A stretch of DNA of 64,000 nucleotides from Nostoc edaphicum CCNP1411 (GCF_014023275.1 NZ_CP054698.1:2170001-2234000), one strand, 5' to 3'; shown: positions 35,486 through 44,892, counted from the stretch's first letter. Notes: a model not told the origin generated them from the sequence alone. Numbers and translations: made by a program.

Positions 35486-38400
35486 TCAATTATATCCACC
35501 AGTAATTGTGAAAGCTGCCCAATAGTAAGGATGTTTAAAACGTTGCTGTTTCTTCTCTGATAGCTCCATTTGACTAATTTGATTGAGTTTTCTTCTGATA
35601 AAAGGACGGAGAGTTGTTTCATTTGATGGTAACTTAGCCAAGATTACTCGATAAATTCTTTCGAGTTGACTAAATGTTAAATTACGTAACCATTTTGTTG
35701 CTTTATTGAGGGCAACTGCTGGTGTTTTGCCTTTCTTTATTTGCCAGTAAAAGTAAATCATCAAAAAACAACTAGCATCGTCAGTCACAGTCCATAATGT
35801 GCTAACAACATCGGTAACGCCCTGATAGAGAAAGGCACTGACTAAACCAACATATTCAGCAGTGATAGTTTGGTTGCTAGTGATAGCAGTTTCACAAGAT
35901 GAAAGGCTAACTAGTTGATATCCTTTGAGGCTCTCAATATTGCAAATTTCCTCTAAAGTCAGAAACTCTTTGGCACTAAGAGCCAAAGCAGATTTTTTAG
36001 GATTATCGAAGTTATAGGTGCTATGTCCTGTAAAGTGAAAAATACTGTAACTATCTTTTAGGGCTGCTTTAAGTGTGGTATTCGTCACAGCTTCTCCAGA
36101 AATTCGCTTGGGCGTAGGGTTTTGGAATAGCTGGGTAATAGCAGCAGATTCGATTTCTGCATGAGGCAAAATAGAAAAATCTTCACTGTCGGGATGTTCT
36201 ACACTCAATAGGGGCAATTCACCAATTGCTCGGAGATTTGTTTGCTTTAACCTTTGTAAGGTAATACCTATTTGGGCGCTAGGCAAATAGGTAATGGTGA
36301 AGTTATCTGTAAATATTGCATGGAGTGGTAAGCGGTGCAAATCACGATGAGGAATGAGAATTAAATTTGTGATGCCGTTTAATTCTTCTTGAATAGCAGA
36401 AATATAGAGGATATTTTTCAACTCTTGAAGTTTCTCTGGCATCAACTGTCGCCAAGGTTGGTTTTTGTGGCTTTGTTCGTCTTTTGCCTTGTCTCGATAA
36501 TCGGCGTATTGTTCATTCCAATTTTTCACCCAGCCTTCAAAATTTTGTAAACGTTGCGCTTGAGTCACAAACTCGGTTTCTCCCAAGACAATCGGTGATG
36601 ATGCGTTGTGTTTAAGAATGAAAGTGTGTAGGGCGTGAGGGCTGAGATGCCAGTAAATAATAGCAGTTGAGGGATTAAGTAGTTGTTGCATTTCTGAATA
36701 ACTCAGAGATGAACTTTCATCACTCCATCCATCCAAAAGCCAACGCAAGCAAGTATTTTTGCCCTCTTCTGCTAATTCAATCGCTTGCAGCAAATCTCCA
36801 GACTGCACAGCTAAATCAACAGTTAATTGTTGAATCCAGGCAAATTTCAGAGCTAGTTGTTTTTTACTTTTATCATAGCGATTTGATTCATTTAATAATA
36901 AGTGCCGCAATAAATCAGTACCCTGTCGTTGGAGTTCTATAGCTTCGGTTGTTTCCCTCAAATCCAACTGGACGCGAATTAAATCTTCTAAAATTTTTAG
37001 ATGTAATTCAGGAAAATCTTTTGCTGTGAGAGTTTGTAGTGCTTTTTTGTAACTGTTGACGGCTTTGCGCCAAAAATAGCGAGGATTAGAATTTCCTTGC
37101 GCTTGGAAGTAATGAGCATCACCTATCCTTTGATGCAACAAGCCCCTACCTTCTGAGTGGGTGTCTTGCTGACAATGCTTCAACCCTTCCTCGTAGCTTG
37201 CCAATTCACCCTCATAGCCACGCTTGTTTAAATCAAGATTGTTAAATTTTAAAGCGAGGTTGGGTGCTGCTGCATTAGCTAAAGTAAATATGAAAGAGAA
37301 ATCTGTCCTCTCTCCAGTTCCGTTTCTTGTGGCAAATCCCCGGTTAATCCAAGCTTCGTGGTCGTCGGGCTTGATTCTGAGGGCATTATCGAAGGATGCG
37401 ATCGCTTCTTCATGGTGTCCTAATTTACGCAGCGATACTTTACCCAGCGCCACACCCTGGCCAATCCAAGCTTTGTGATCGTCGGGTTTGAGCTTGAGGG
37501 CTTTGCTGAAAGATGCGATCGCTTCTTCAAATCGCCCTATTTTACCAAGCGATAAACCCTGGTTGTACCAAGTTAAGTGATCGTCGGGCTTGATTTTGAG
37601 GGCTTTGCCAAAGGATGCGATCGCTTCTTCAAATCGCCCTAAATCCATCAACGTATTACCCCGGTTGTACCAAGCTTCGTGGTCGTCAGGTTTGATTTTG
37701 ATAGGACTGTCAAAAGATGTGATCGCTTCTTCATGTTGCCCTAATTTCTCCAGCGTCAAACCCCGGTTGTACCTAGCTTCGTGGTCGTCAGGTTTGATTT
37801 TTAGGGCACTGTCAAAAGATGCGATCGATTCTTCAAATCGCTCCAATTTCTCCAGCGCCACACCCCGGCCAATCCAAGCTTGGTGGAAGTCAGGTTCGAT
37901 TTTGAGGCTACTGTCAAAGGATGCGATCGCTTCTTCATGTTGCCCTGATTTACCCAGCGCTACACCCCGGTTGAACCAAGCTTCGTGGTTATCGGGTTTG
38001 ATTTTTAGGGCACTGTCAAAAGATGCGATCGCTTCTTCAAATTCCCCTAAATTATCCTGCGCGATACCACGAAATTCCCAGCCTACGGAAGCGACATCAT
38101 CGTCATTTACATCTATAGATAGGAGAGCAAAAGTGCGCTTAAAGAAGGACAAAGCCGCTTCAAATTCACCAGACTCGTACTTTTTATAGCCTACGACAAA
38201 CAAAGCTTTAATCGCTTCTTCTCTCTTTTCTTCTTCTCTTGTGTCCTCTGCGCCTTTGTGGTTCGTTCCTCCTCCCAAGCGCCTCCCAATATCATAAGCA
38301 ACAATACTAACTTCCCCGATACTCAACTTACCCAGCCGCACCATTCGCGTTGCTAACTCATCATTTGGTATAGATGAAGCTAACAATCCTTCGCCAAAAC

Positions 38401-38656
38401 CTTGCAACCACTCCACCAAACGAGTCTCATTGATGCGTTTTGCAACCAAAAAACCTTTTGCTCCTCCTCTACTCAAACCATCATTGATCTCTGTCAACAA
38501 CTGGAGAAACAACAATTCATACTCCGCATCTGTTAGTTGTTTCGGTGGTTCTACTTTTGTCTGTTCTTTTAAAGGAGGAGTCTGCTTGTTGCCAAATAAA
38601 CGCTGAAAAGACCTCTTGAGCCACTGCCAGAGCTGCTTGAGCATTGCCGCAACCAT
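35486..38656 (-). CDS. TPR-repeat CHAT-domain protease
   Basis: The 1056-residue protein has an N-terminal conserved region (about 30-130, LSRGGAKGFLVAKRINE...GKLSIGEVSIVAYDIGRRLG), then about eight 34-residue TPRs (about 155-450; consensus HEEAIASFDSALKIKPDDHEA), a helical linker, and a C-terminal CHAT peptidase domain (about 740-1056). The catalytic dyad is His878 in FHFTGHSTYNF and Cys921 in LVSLSSCETAIT, both as expected for active caspase-like (clan CD) CHAT enzymes. TPR and CHAT together are common in Nostoc; related TPR-CHAT proteases elsewhere cleave gasdermins or other effectors. It heads a three-gene minus-strand run. Start ATG 38656 or 38644. Five 21-bp repeats lie just upstream. 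Confidence 0.92.
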   Translation of the reverse strand: MVAAMLKQLWQWLKRSFQRLFGNKQTPPLKEQTKVEPPKQLTDAEYELLFLQLLTEINDGLSRGGAKGFLVAKRINETRLVEWLQGFGEGLLASSIPNDELATRMVRLGKLSIGEVSIVAYDIGRRLGGGTNHKGAEDTREEEKREEAIKALFVVGYKKYESGEFEAALSFFKRTFALLSIDVNDDDVASVGWEFRGIAQDNLGEFEEAIASFDSALKIKPDNHEAWFNRGVALGKSGQHEEAIASFDSSLKIEPDFHQAWIGRGVALEKLERFEESIASFDSALKIKPDDHEARYNRGLTLEKLGQHEEAITSFDSPIKIKPDDHEAWYNRGNTLMDLGRFEEAIASFGKALKIKPDDHLTWYNQGLSLGKIGRFEEAIASFSKALKLKPDDHKAWIGQGVALGKVSLRKLGHHEEAIASFDNALRIKPDDHEAWINRGFATRNGTGERTDFSFIFTLANAAAPNLALKFNNLDLNKRGYEGELASYEEGLKHCQQDTHSEGRGLLHQRIGDAHYFQAQGNSNPRYFWRKAVNSYKKALQTLTAKDFPELHLKILEDLIRVQLDLRETTEAIELQRQGTDLLRHLLLNESNRYDKSKKQLALKFAWIQQLTVDLAVQSGDLLQAIELAEEGKNTCLRWLLDGWSDESSSLSYSEMQQLLNPSTAIIYWHLSPHALHTFILKHNASSPIVLGETEFVTQAQRLQNFEGWVKNWNEQYADYRDKAKDEQSHKNQPWRQLMPEKLQELKNILYISAIQEELNGITNLILIPHRDLHRLPLHAIFTDNFTITYLPSAQIGITLQRLKQTNLRAIGELPLLSVEHPDSEDFSILPHAEIESAAITQLFQNPTPKRISGEAVTNTTLKAALKDSYSIFHFTGHSTYNFDNPKKSALALSAKEFLTLEEICNIESLKGYQLVSLSSCETAITSNQTITAEYVGLVSAFLYQGVTDVVSTLWTVTDDASCFLMIYFYWQIKKGKTPAVALNKATKWLRNLTFSQLERIYRVILAKLPSNETTLRPFIRRKLNQISQMELSEKKQQRFKHPYYWAAFTITGGYN

Positions 38657-38788
38657 ATATTGCTTTTGTTGTTGTGTATCTTAGCAATTTTACTGAAAAA
38701 AAGTGGGGTGCGAAAGTATAATTTTTTTAATTGGAGATTGGGACTGAGAAGATAAGGTAAAAGTAAAGTGAGTTAATTTTTGCAAGCC

Positions 38789-38893
38789 GATGCAATGCCA
38801 TTGTTAGCCAAAACAATGCCATTGTTAGTCAATACAATGACATTGTTAGCCGATGCAATGGCAATGTAACCCAAAACAATCGCATTGTCAGCT
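38789..38893 (+). repeat. Five tandem 21-bp palindromic iterons upstream of the CHAT gene
   Basis: Five contiguous 21-base units (38789, 38810, 38831, 38852, 38873) share the form nnnrCAATGnCATTGTTAGCC. The centre, CAATGNCATTG, is a palindrome in the first three units and decays slightly in the last two. Units 1 and 4 begin GATG; 2 and 5 begin AAAA. A further degenerate copy (GCGATGACATTGTG) lies near 38957-38970. There are no spacers, so this is not CRISPR. The array sits 133 bases upstream of the CHAT start and resembles a multi-site operator. Confidence 0.85.
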
Positions 38894-39011
38894 TATAGTT
38901 TAGATAAACAAAAATATTTACAGTCATTGCAAGCAGAGCGAAGTAATCTCAGCCTTTGCGATGACATTGTGTAATTAATTATAGTCCAGCCGTAATTTCT
39001 AATCGCCAAAG

Positions 39012-41210
39012 CTACATCCGTTTCAAATCTTGTAAAACTGCGGTGGCAGATTGATAGCGATCGCTAAAATGATAACAAACCATCTTATCTAAAATTGCCG
39101 CTAACTCTTCACTCACTTGCACCGATTGCCGCCAGATCACATTCCCCGTTTCTGGATCTGGGTGGAGTTCTTGCGGTGGTATCCCAGTTATGGCTTGAAT
39201 CGCAATCATTCCTAAAGCATAAATATCACTGCACAAACGGGGATGACCAGCAAATTGTTCTGGAGGTGCATAACCCCGCGTCCCGATGGCTACTGTGGCT
39301 AATTCTGTTTGCTCACTACTTGGCGGTTGCATTAATTTTACAGCACCAAAGTCAATCAACACCAGCCGATTATCTTCAGCGCATCTAATAATATTAGTCG
39401 GTTTGATATCACGATGAATCACTCGATGCTGGTGAACAAATTCTAGAACTTCTAAAACTTGTTTGAGCATCTCCATCACAAATGATTCGTTTTGCACATT
39501 CTGCACAGGTGGTAATTCTTCACTTAGGGTATGCCCCTGAATATATTGTTGAATTAAATAGAATTCTTGGTTATCTTCAAAATAAGCAAGTAGTTCGGGA
39601 ATTTGATGATGTTTACCCAAAGATTCTAAAATTTCAGCTTCACTATTAAATAACCTGCGGGCAACTTGCAAAAATCGTATATCTTGACGGGCTGGCATTA
39701 ACTTTTTCACCACACAAGTAGGATTTCCCGGTCGTTGAGTATCCTGTGCTAAATAAGTCCGACCAAATCCCCCAGCACCGAGAGTTTGAGATATTTTGTA
39801 ACGTCCACTCAAAAGCAAATCACCTGATTTTATTTCTGGTGCATCGATTGGGGAAGGAAAGTCAAGAGACGAATCGGGGATTGCTGTTTTGTCTTCTAAG
39901 AGGACATTTAATTGGGCGATCGCTTCTTGTTGTTTTTCAACTTGCAGAATAATCACCTGAGTTTGCCGCTGATTTTGGTAGCTAGTATAAGCAATCACGC
40001 AGATACTACTAAGCACCAAGGCAAGAGCAGAAGGAATTAACGGTATCCATCCGGCTTGCAAAAACAAAGCAACGCAGATTACTACTAACCCAAGTAGAGT
40101 TATCCCTACTACCACTAGCAAAAGCAACGGATTTTGCGATCGCCATGCTAAAACACTACCTAAAAGCGACCAACCCCACACCCAAATAAGTTCCACCCAG
40201 TCTGGCCAATACCAAATTAGCGATCGCCCATCCAACACTGTACTGATAAGTTGACTTGCTATCTGTGCATGAATAAACAAAGCAGGCATTCTGGCTGGTT
40301 GATCTGGCAAAGCGCTGTAGGGTGTATAAAATCCACCTGGAGGGAGATTAGCTGCTGTGGTGCCAATAATTACAAGACGGTCTTTAAATAAACTAGAGTT
40401 AACTTTACCGCTGAGAACTTCTGTGAGGGTTACTTGTTCGGCGAGGCTGTCAGGGTGACGGTAATTTAATAATATTTGATAGCCATCTGCATCCAGATGT
40501 TGGTAGCCACCGGAATTAGCTTGTAAACGCGGGAACAGGGTTTTACCTAACTGAAAATCTCCTTTATTCGTGAACTGGTAGTCAATGCCTTGTTTTTCCA
40601 GATAATTAATTGCAATTAGGGCACCAAATGCAAATGATGTTGTACATTTCTGGTCTGTAGAGTGAGCAAATAACAAACTGCGGCGGAGAGTTTGATCGTT
40701 TTCATGATCAGCAACCACATCACTAAACCCAACATTATCTATAGGAAAATTGGGTGGCGGTGGCATTTCATCTCTACCCAAGCTGCTGAACAAGCAAGTA
40801 CTGATAACGTTATCTTGATTTTGAAGATTAGCCGCCAAATTGTTGTTTTCTGGTTGGAAAAGATATAAACCAACAATTCGCGGTTGATAGGACTCGATTT
40901 TCTTTAATAGCAGATTGATTGTCCGATCTGATATAGTCCATTTTTCTCGTTTGAGATCCTCATCAGTGATTTTAACTAGCAAAATCCGCCGATCTGGTGC
41001 TTGTGTTGGACGCGATCGCAACATCTGGTCATAAACTCTTAACTCCCAAGGCTGTAACCATCTTAGTTCCCGAACTCCCCAGATAAAGGCGGTAACTCCT
41101 ACACTGGTAACAAAAATAGTTGGCAGCCAGCTTTTGCTCTTGGAAGTTTCACGGGAATCCTGAACTTTGACAAAGGGGAAACGGAGTTTTTCTAATAATC
41201 CACTAATCAC
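39012..41210 (-). CDS. CHASE2-domain transmembrane Ser/Thr protein kinase
   Basis: The 732-residue protein has an N-terminal membrane helix (LPTIFVTSVGVTAFIWGV), an extracytoplasmic CHASE2 sensor (about 50-330; LRVYDQMLRSRP, IVGLYLF, RLVIIGTTAANL), three closely spaced helices (about 340-420) and a C-terminal eukaryotic-type kinase. The kinase has LGAGGFGRTYLAQD (P loop), a VVKK lysine, VIHRDIKPTNII (catalytic loop), LIDFGAVK (Mg loop) and GTRGYAPPEQF (activation/P+1). All catalytic residues are present. CHASE2 kinases are a typical cyanobacterial signalling type with unknown ligands. The gene is transcribed towards the CHAT module, ending about 120 bases before the iteron array, so a functional link is possible but not shown. 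Confidence 0.93.
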   Translation of the reverse strand: MISGLLEKLRFPFVKVQDSRETSKSKSWLPTIFVTSVGVTAFIWGVRELRWLQPWELRVYDQMLRSRPTQAPDRRILLVKITDEDLKREKWTISDRTINLLLKKIESYQPRIVGLYLFQPENNNLAANLQNQDNVISTCLFSSLGRDEMPPPPNFPIDNVGFSDVVADHENDQTLRRSLLFAHSTDQKCTTSFAFGALIAINYLEKQGIDYQFTNKGDFQLGKTLFPRLQANSGGYQHLDADGYQILLNYRHPDSLAEQVTLTEVLSGKVNSSLFKDRLVIIGTTAANLPPGGFYTPYSALPDQPARMPALFIHAQIASQLISTVLDGRSLIWYWPDWVELIWVWGWSLLGSVLAWRSQNPLLLLVVVGITLLGLVVICVALFLQAGWIPLIPSALALVLSSICVIAYTSYQNQRQTQVIILQVEKQQEAIAQLNVLLEDKTAIPDSSLDFPSPIDAPEIKSGDLLLSGRYKISQTLGAGGFGRTYLAQDTQRPGNPTCVVKKLMPARQDIRFLQVARRLFNSEAEILESLGKHHQIPELLAYFEDNQEFYLIQQYIQGHTLSEELPPVQNVQNESFVMEMLKQVLEVLEFVHQHRVIHRDIKPTNIIRCAEDNRLVLIDFGAVKLMQPPSSEQTELATVAIGTRGYAPPEQFAGHPRLCSDIYALGMIAIQAITGIPPQELHPDPETGNVIWRQSVQVSEELAAILDKMVCYHFSDRYQSATAVLQDLKRM

Positions 41211-41393
41211 GGCGTTGCGGCGGTAGCCTGAATTGGGTAGATGTTGCAGGCGTAAAAGTTAATTTTCGGACTCTAGGTTAAAAGCTACTTAACCTGAAGC
41301 TCCTATTAATGTAGCAATTTACTTGATACTTAGAGACTTTGACGTATTCCTACTCTGAAAGCAAGCTTATGCACAGCGTCAACTAGATAATCG

Positions 41394-41678
41394 CTAATCA
41401 TCTATTTGAGATGTTTGAGCATCTTCAACAGAACTGGCAATTGGGAAAGATATAGGATTAGTAGATGGGGTTAGTGAATCTAACTGGGGTTGTTCAAGTG
41501 CTGCTTCAATGCTGGAATCAGCAAAATAGGAGTCAAAAATCCGATCATAGTTAGAAGCAACAGCTAAAAAAGCGCCACCCAAAATATAGATAGGTAATGG
41601 CAGATTAAACTCTTGCAACCAGTCAAACAGTTCCGCCAAAGCAAACAACACGAAAAAGCAGGCCAGCCAAACTCTCAT
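41394..41678 (-). CDS. Small membrane protein, unknown
   Basis: The 94-residue protein has two N-terminal hydrophobic helices (VWLACFFVLFALAELFDWL and LPIYILGGAFLAVASNY) and a polar, Ser/Gln-rich tail that is probably disordered. No family can be named with confidence; similar short proteins occur widely in Nostocales. It lies 183 bases upstream of the CHASE2 kinase gene on the same strand and could be cotranscribed with it. Function is unknown. Confidence 0.7.
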   Translation of the reverse strand: MRVWLACFFVLFALAELFDWLQEFNLPLPIYILGGAFLAVASNYDRIFDSYFADSSIEAALEQPQLDSLTPSTNPISFPIASSVEDAQTSQIDD

Positions 41679-41956
41679 ATTCTCATCCCCTGAATTGAAA
41701 CGTCTCTATTACTAGTACAGCACGGCCAAAATAAACATACCATTTCAAATGGCGCAAGAAGCTCGGAATACAATTCTTTTGACTGTAGTACATAATCACC
41801 AACTTACAACCTCTAGAACCTAGTCTTTTCAAGGTGAATCATAAAATTTCTACCCATTTTGATAGGTCTACCTTTATACCATAGATAGGTGCAGTCCAAG
41901 TTATAGCATCTGTTATATTGCAATATCTGGTAGAAAAATAAAAATATAGTTAGCTT

Positions 41957-42184
41957 ATGCCTGGAATCGGACAGCTAAGAATTGCACAGTTGGTTCGTGA
42001 GACTCGACAATGCCTTAAATTTACACAGGTAAAACTGGCAACAATGTTAGGGGTTTCGTTTCACACTATAAACAGATGGGAAAACGGACGAACACAACCT
42101 TCGCCACTGGCTATAAAACAAATTAAAGAGCTATTACACCAAATGGGAGAACCCGGTGAGGCGCTTTTAGCCAAATACTTTTAA
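41957..42184 (+). CDS. XRE-family helix-turn-helix regulator
   Basis: The 75-residue protein is essentially a single HTH_XRE domain: LVRETRQCLKFTQVKLATML then GVSFHTINRWENGRTQPSPL, with the recognition helix and the conserved WE-x-G-R-x-x-P turn. A C-terminal helix (AIKQIKELLHQMG) may dimerise. There is no second domain. It is followed 46 bases later by a soluble hybrid histidine kinase in the same direction, in a different frame. The pairing suggests that the kinase output or its operon is controlled by this small regulator. Confidence 0.88.
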   Translation: MPGIGQLRIAQLVRETRQCLKFTQVKLATMLGVSFHTINRWENGRTQPSPLAIKQIKELLHQMGEPGEALLAKYF

Positions 42185-42230
42185 CAATACCTATTTCATT
42201 GATCACCTGAAAGCTCAAGAGGTTATAAAT

Positions 42231-44690
42231 TTGCGGGAATATTTGAGCGAACAGCAAATTGCGTTGCGCGATAGTGAAGCACGCTACCGTTCACTAGCAG
42301 AGGCAAGCGCATCCATCGTCTGGAGGGCGGCACCTTGGGGCAAAGTTGTTGATGATATTCCCACCTGGCAAGCGTTTACAGGGCAAAGTCCTGAACAATA
42401 CAAAGGATGGGGTTGGGTTGAGGCACTACACCCAGAAGATCGTTCCTCGATGGTGGCAATTTGGAAAGAGGCATTTCCGACACGCAGCGTCGCAGTTGCC
42501 GAGTATCGTGTTCTGCGGCATGACGGCGAATACCGTTACATGAATATCCGCGGTGTGCCCATACTTGATGAAACAGGCGAAATCCGCGAATGGGTGGGAA
42601 TGTGCGTCGATATTACTGAACGCAAGCAAGCTGAGGTAAAACTGCGCGAGAGTGAGGCGCGTTTTCGGCTGCTGGCTGAAAATTCAACTGATATTATTTC
42701 ACGCCATACGGTAGATGGAATTCTTCTGTACGTTTCACCAGCTTGCTACACAGTACTGGGATATCAACCAGAGGAACTAGTCGGCTATCCTAGTCATAAG
42801 TTAGTTCACCCTGACGATTTGGCAGAGATTGCGAGAAATTACCCAGTCAATGCCGATTTACCAGATATTTATACCATTACTCACCGTGCCCGTCACCAAG
42901 ATGGACATTATATCTGGTTGGAAGCAACTATTCGAGCTATTCGCGATCGCCAAACTCAAGAAATTTTAGAGATGCAAGCGTCTTCGCGTGATATTACTAA
43001 GCGCAAGCAGGTGGAAGATGAGCAGCGTTTTCTCGCCGAAGCTAGTGGGATTTTGGCTGCATCGTTGGACTACGAGACAACCTTAGCAGGTTTGGTGCGT
43101 TTGGCAGTGCCGGAAATAGCTGATTGGTGCTTAGTTGATATTATTTGTGACAATCAATTAGTCCGCCGAGTTGCAGCAGCCCATGCCAATCCAGAGAAGC
43201 AAGAATTGGTAGAACAGTTACAAAACTATCCGCCTGATTTGGCAGAAACAGCAGGTGTTGCTGAAGTAATACGAACGGGTAAATCACAAATTATTCATTT
43301 GATTTCTGATGAACAGATACAAGGGTTAAGCCACAACGCCAGCCACCTAAAAATCTTGCAAGAACTAAATCCGACATCTGGTATGAGTGTACCGCTAATC
43401 GTTCGGGGACGGGTGTTGGGAGCGATGACTTTGGTATCTTCTTCAGGTCGTTGCTACAACACCAAAAGCCTAATGTTGGCTGAAGAGTTAGCTGGCCGGG
43501 CGGCGATCGCTGTTGATAATGCCCGACTCTACACAGAAACACAACAATCTCAACAGGCGGCTGAAAATGCCAACCGGATAAAAGACGAGTTTCTGGCGGT
43601 ACTTTCTCATGAATTGCGATCGCCACTCAACCCAATTTTAGGTTGGTCAAAGCTACTCCAAAGCAAAAAACTTGATGAAAAGACCATCCCTCAAGCACTA
43701 AAGACTATTGAGCGAAATGCTAAGTTACAGGCTCAACTGATTGAAGACTTGCTGGATATCTCCCGGATTTTACAAGGTAAAATTAGTTTGAATATCTACC
43801 CAGTTGATCTGACATCTGTGATTTCAGCAGCAATGGAGACAGTGCGGCTATCGGCAGAAGCGAAGTCAATTGAGATGCACATCAACTTAGAACCAAATTT
43901 GGGGCAAGTTTTGGGTGACTCCAGCCGATTGCAGCAAATCGTTTGGAACCTGCTCTCAAATGCGGTTAAGTTTACACCAGAGGGGGGACGGGTTGAGATT
44001 CGACTATCATTATGTTCTAATTCCAACTCAGCACTGATTCAAGTCAGCGACACAGGGAAAGGCATCGACCCCAATTTTCTGCCTTACGTGTTTGAATATT
44101 TTCGCCAAGAGAACAGCAGTACCACCAGAAAATTTGGTGGATTGGGGTTAGGATTAGCGATCGTTCGTCACTTAGTCGAACTGCATGGCGGGACAGTCCA
44201 GGTAGAAAGTGGGGGCGAAGATCAGGGAGCAACTTTTACAGTGAGACTCCCACTGATCCAAAATCAATTAGAGATTAGACAGGACAGCAGCAACTCTGAG
44301 CCATCCTCAAATTTGAATGGTATCAAAATTTTAGTAGTGGATGATGATACAGATACGCGAGAATTTATTGCTTTCTTGCTAGAGCAATATGGGGCAAATG
44401 TAACAGCAGTAACATCAGCATATGAAGCCTTAGCCACTTTAGCCCAATCCTTGCCAGATATACTTTTAAGCGACATTGGGATGCCAGAAGTGGATGGATG
44501 TATGTTCATGCGACAGTTGAGAACACTGCCGGCAAAGCAGGGAGGGCAAATTCGAGCGATCGCACTTACCGCCTATGCTGGAGAAATTAATGCCCAACAG
44601 GTACTTGCAGCTGGATTTGACAAGCATCTTGCCAAACCAGTAGAGCCAGCTGAATTAGTAGATGCGATCGCTAACTTAATCGCCGAATAA
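42231..44690 (+). CDS. Soluble hybrid histidine kinase: PAS-PAS-GAF-HisKA-HATPase-REC
   Basis: The 819-residue protein has no membrane helix. PAS domains are at about 10-130 and 135-255 (each ending in a PAC motif such as EWVGMCVDITERKQ), GAF at about 270-430, and HisKA with the phospho-acceptor in AVLSHELRSPLNPI (about residue 460). HATPase_c has NLLSNAVKFTPEGG and GGLGLGLAIV, and the C-terminal receiver has Asp748 in LLSDIGMPEVDG. The start is TTG 42231; no in-frame ATG lies near, and an in-frame stop lies about 64 bases upstream. It probably senses a cytoplasmic signal such as redox state or a small ligand and relays phosphate internally. No DNA-binding regulator other than the adjacent XRE gene is nearby. 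Confidence 0.92.
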   Translation: MREYLSEQQIALRDSEARYRSLAEASASIVWRAAPWGKVVDDIPTWQAFTGQSPEQYKGWGWVEALHPEDRSSMVAIWKEAFPTRSVAVAEYRVLRHDGEYRYMNIRGVPILDETGEIREWVGMCVDITERKQAEVKLRESEARFRLLAENSTDIISRHTVDGILLYVSPACYTVLGYQPEELVGYPSHKLVHPDDLAEIARNYPVNADLPDIYTITHRARHQDGHYIWLEATIRAIRDRQTQEILEMQASSRDITKRKQVEDEQRFLAEASGILAASLDYETTLAGLVRLAVPEIADWCLVDIICDNQLVRRVAAAHANPEKQELVEQLQNYPPDLAETAGVAEVIRTGKSQIIHLISDEQIQGLSHNASHLKILQELNPTSGMSVPLIVRGRVLGAMTLVSSSGRCYNTKSLMLAEELAGRAAIAVDNARLYTETQQSQQAAENANRIKDEFLAVLSHELRSPLNPILGWSKLLQSKKLDEKTIPQALKTIERNAKLQAQLIEDLLDISRILQGKISLNIYPVDLTSVISAAMETVRLSAEAKSIEMHINLEPNLGQVLGDSSRLQQIVWNLLSNAVKFTPEGGRVEIRLSLCSNSNSALIQVSDTGKGIDPNFLPYVFEYFRQENSSTTRKFGGLGLGLAIVRHLVELHGGTVQVESGGEDQGATFTVRLPLIQNQLEIRQDSSNSEPSSNLNGIKILVVDDDTDTREFIAFLLEQYGANVTAVTSAYEALATLAQSLPDILLSDIGMPEVDGCMFMRQLRTLPAKQGGQIRAIALTAYAGEINAQQVLAAGFDKHLAKPVEPAELVDAIANLIAE

Positions 44691-44712
44691 ACTTACCTCT
44701 ACCTATTTACCC

Positions 44713-44885
44713 ACTCAGTGCTGAGTGCTGAGTATTGAGTGCTGAGTAAATTTAAGAAGTACTAAGTACTTCCGCACTACGGTAAGAGCAAGGCCAGAAG
44801 TCAAGCGGAATCTTCTTGTAGAGAGAAGGTTGATACCCGCTTTTGGTGGGCGGTCTTTCAACTCAGCACTCAGCACTCAGCACTC
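44713..44885. repeat. Inverted pair of GCTGAGT heptamer tracts between convergent genes
   Basis: A left tract (about 44713-44748) of GTGCTGAGTGCTGAGTATTGAG-type heptamers is matched by a right tract (44861-44885) of ACTCAGCACTCAGCACTCAG, its reverse complement. The arms are about 110 bases apart. The pair lies between the stops of the hybrid kinase and a substrate-binding protein gene and could fold in either transcript. Confidence 0.8.
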
Positions 44886-44892
44886 TTCATGG

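Noticed and set aside
37590..38189. 199-codon plus-strand open frame opposite the TPR region
   Set aside because: It mirrors the TPR repeat units and exists only because the units are repeated.
38789..38893. Possible CRISPR array
   Set aside because: Units are contiguous 21-mers with no unique spacers, and no cas genes are in the window.
41957..44690. XRE regulator and hybrid kinase as one frameshifted fusion gene
   Set aside because: An in-frame stop in the kinase frame lies before its TTG start, the XRE protein ends normally, and a 46-base gap separates them.
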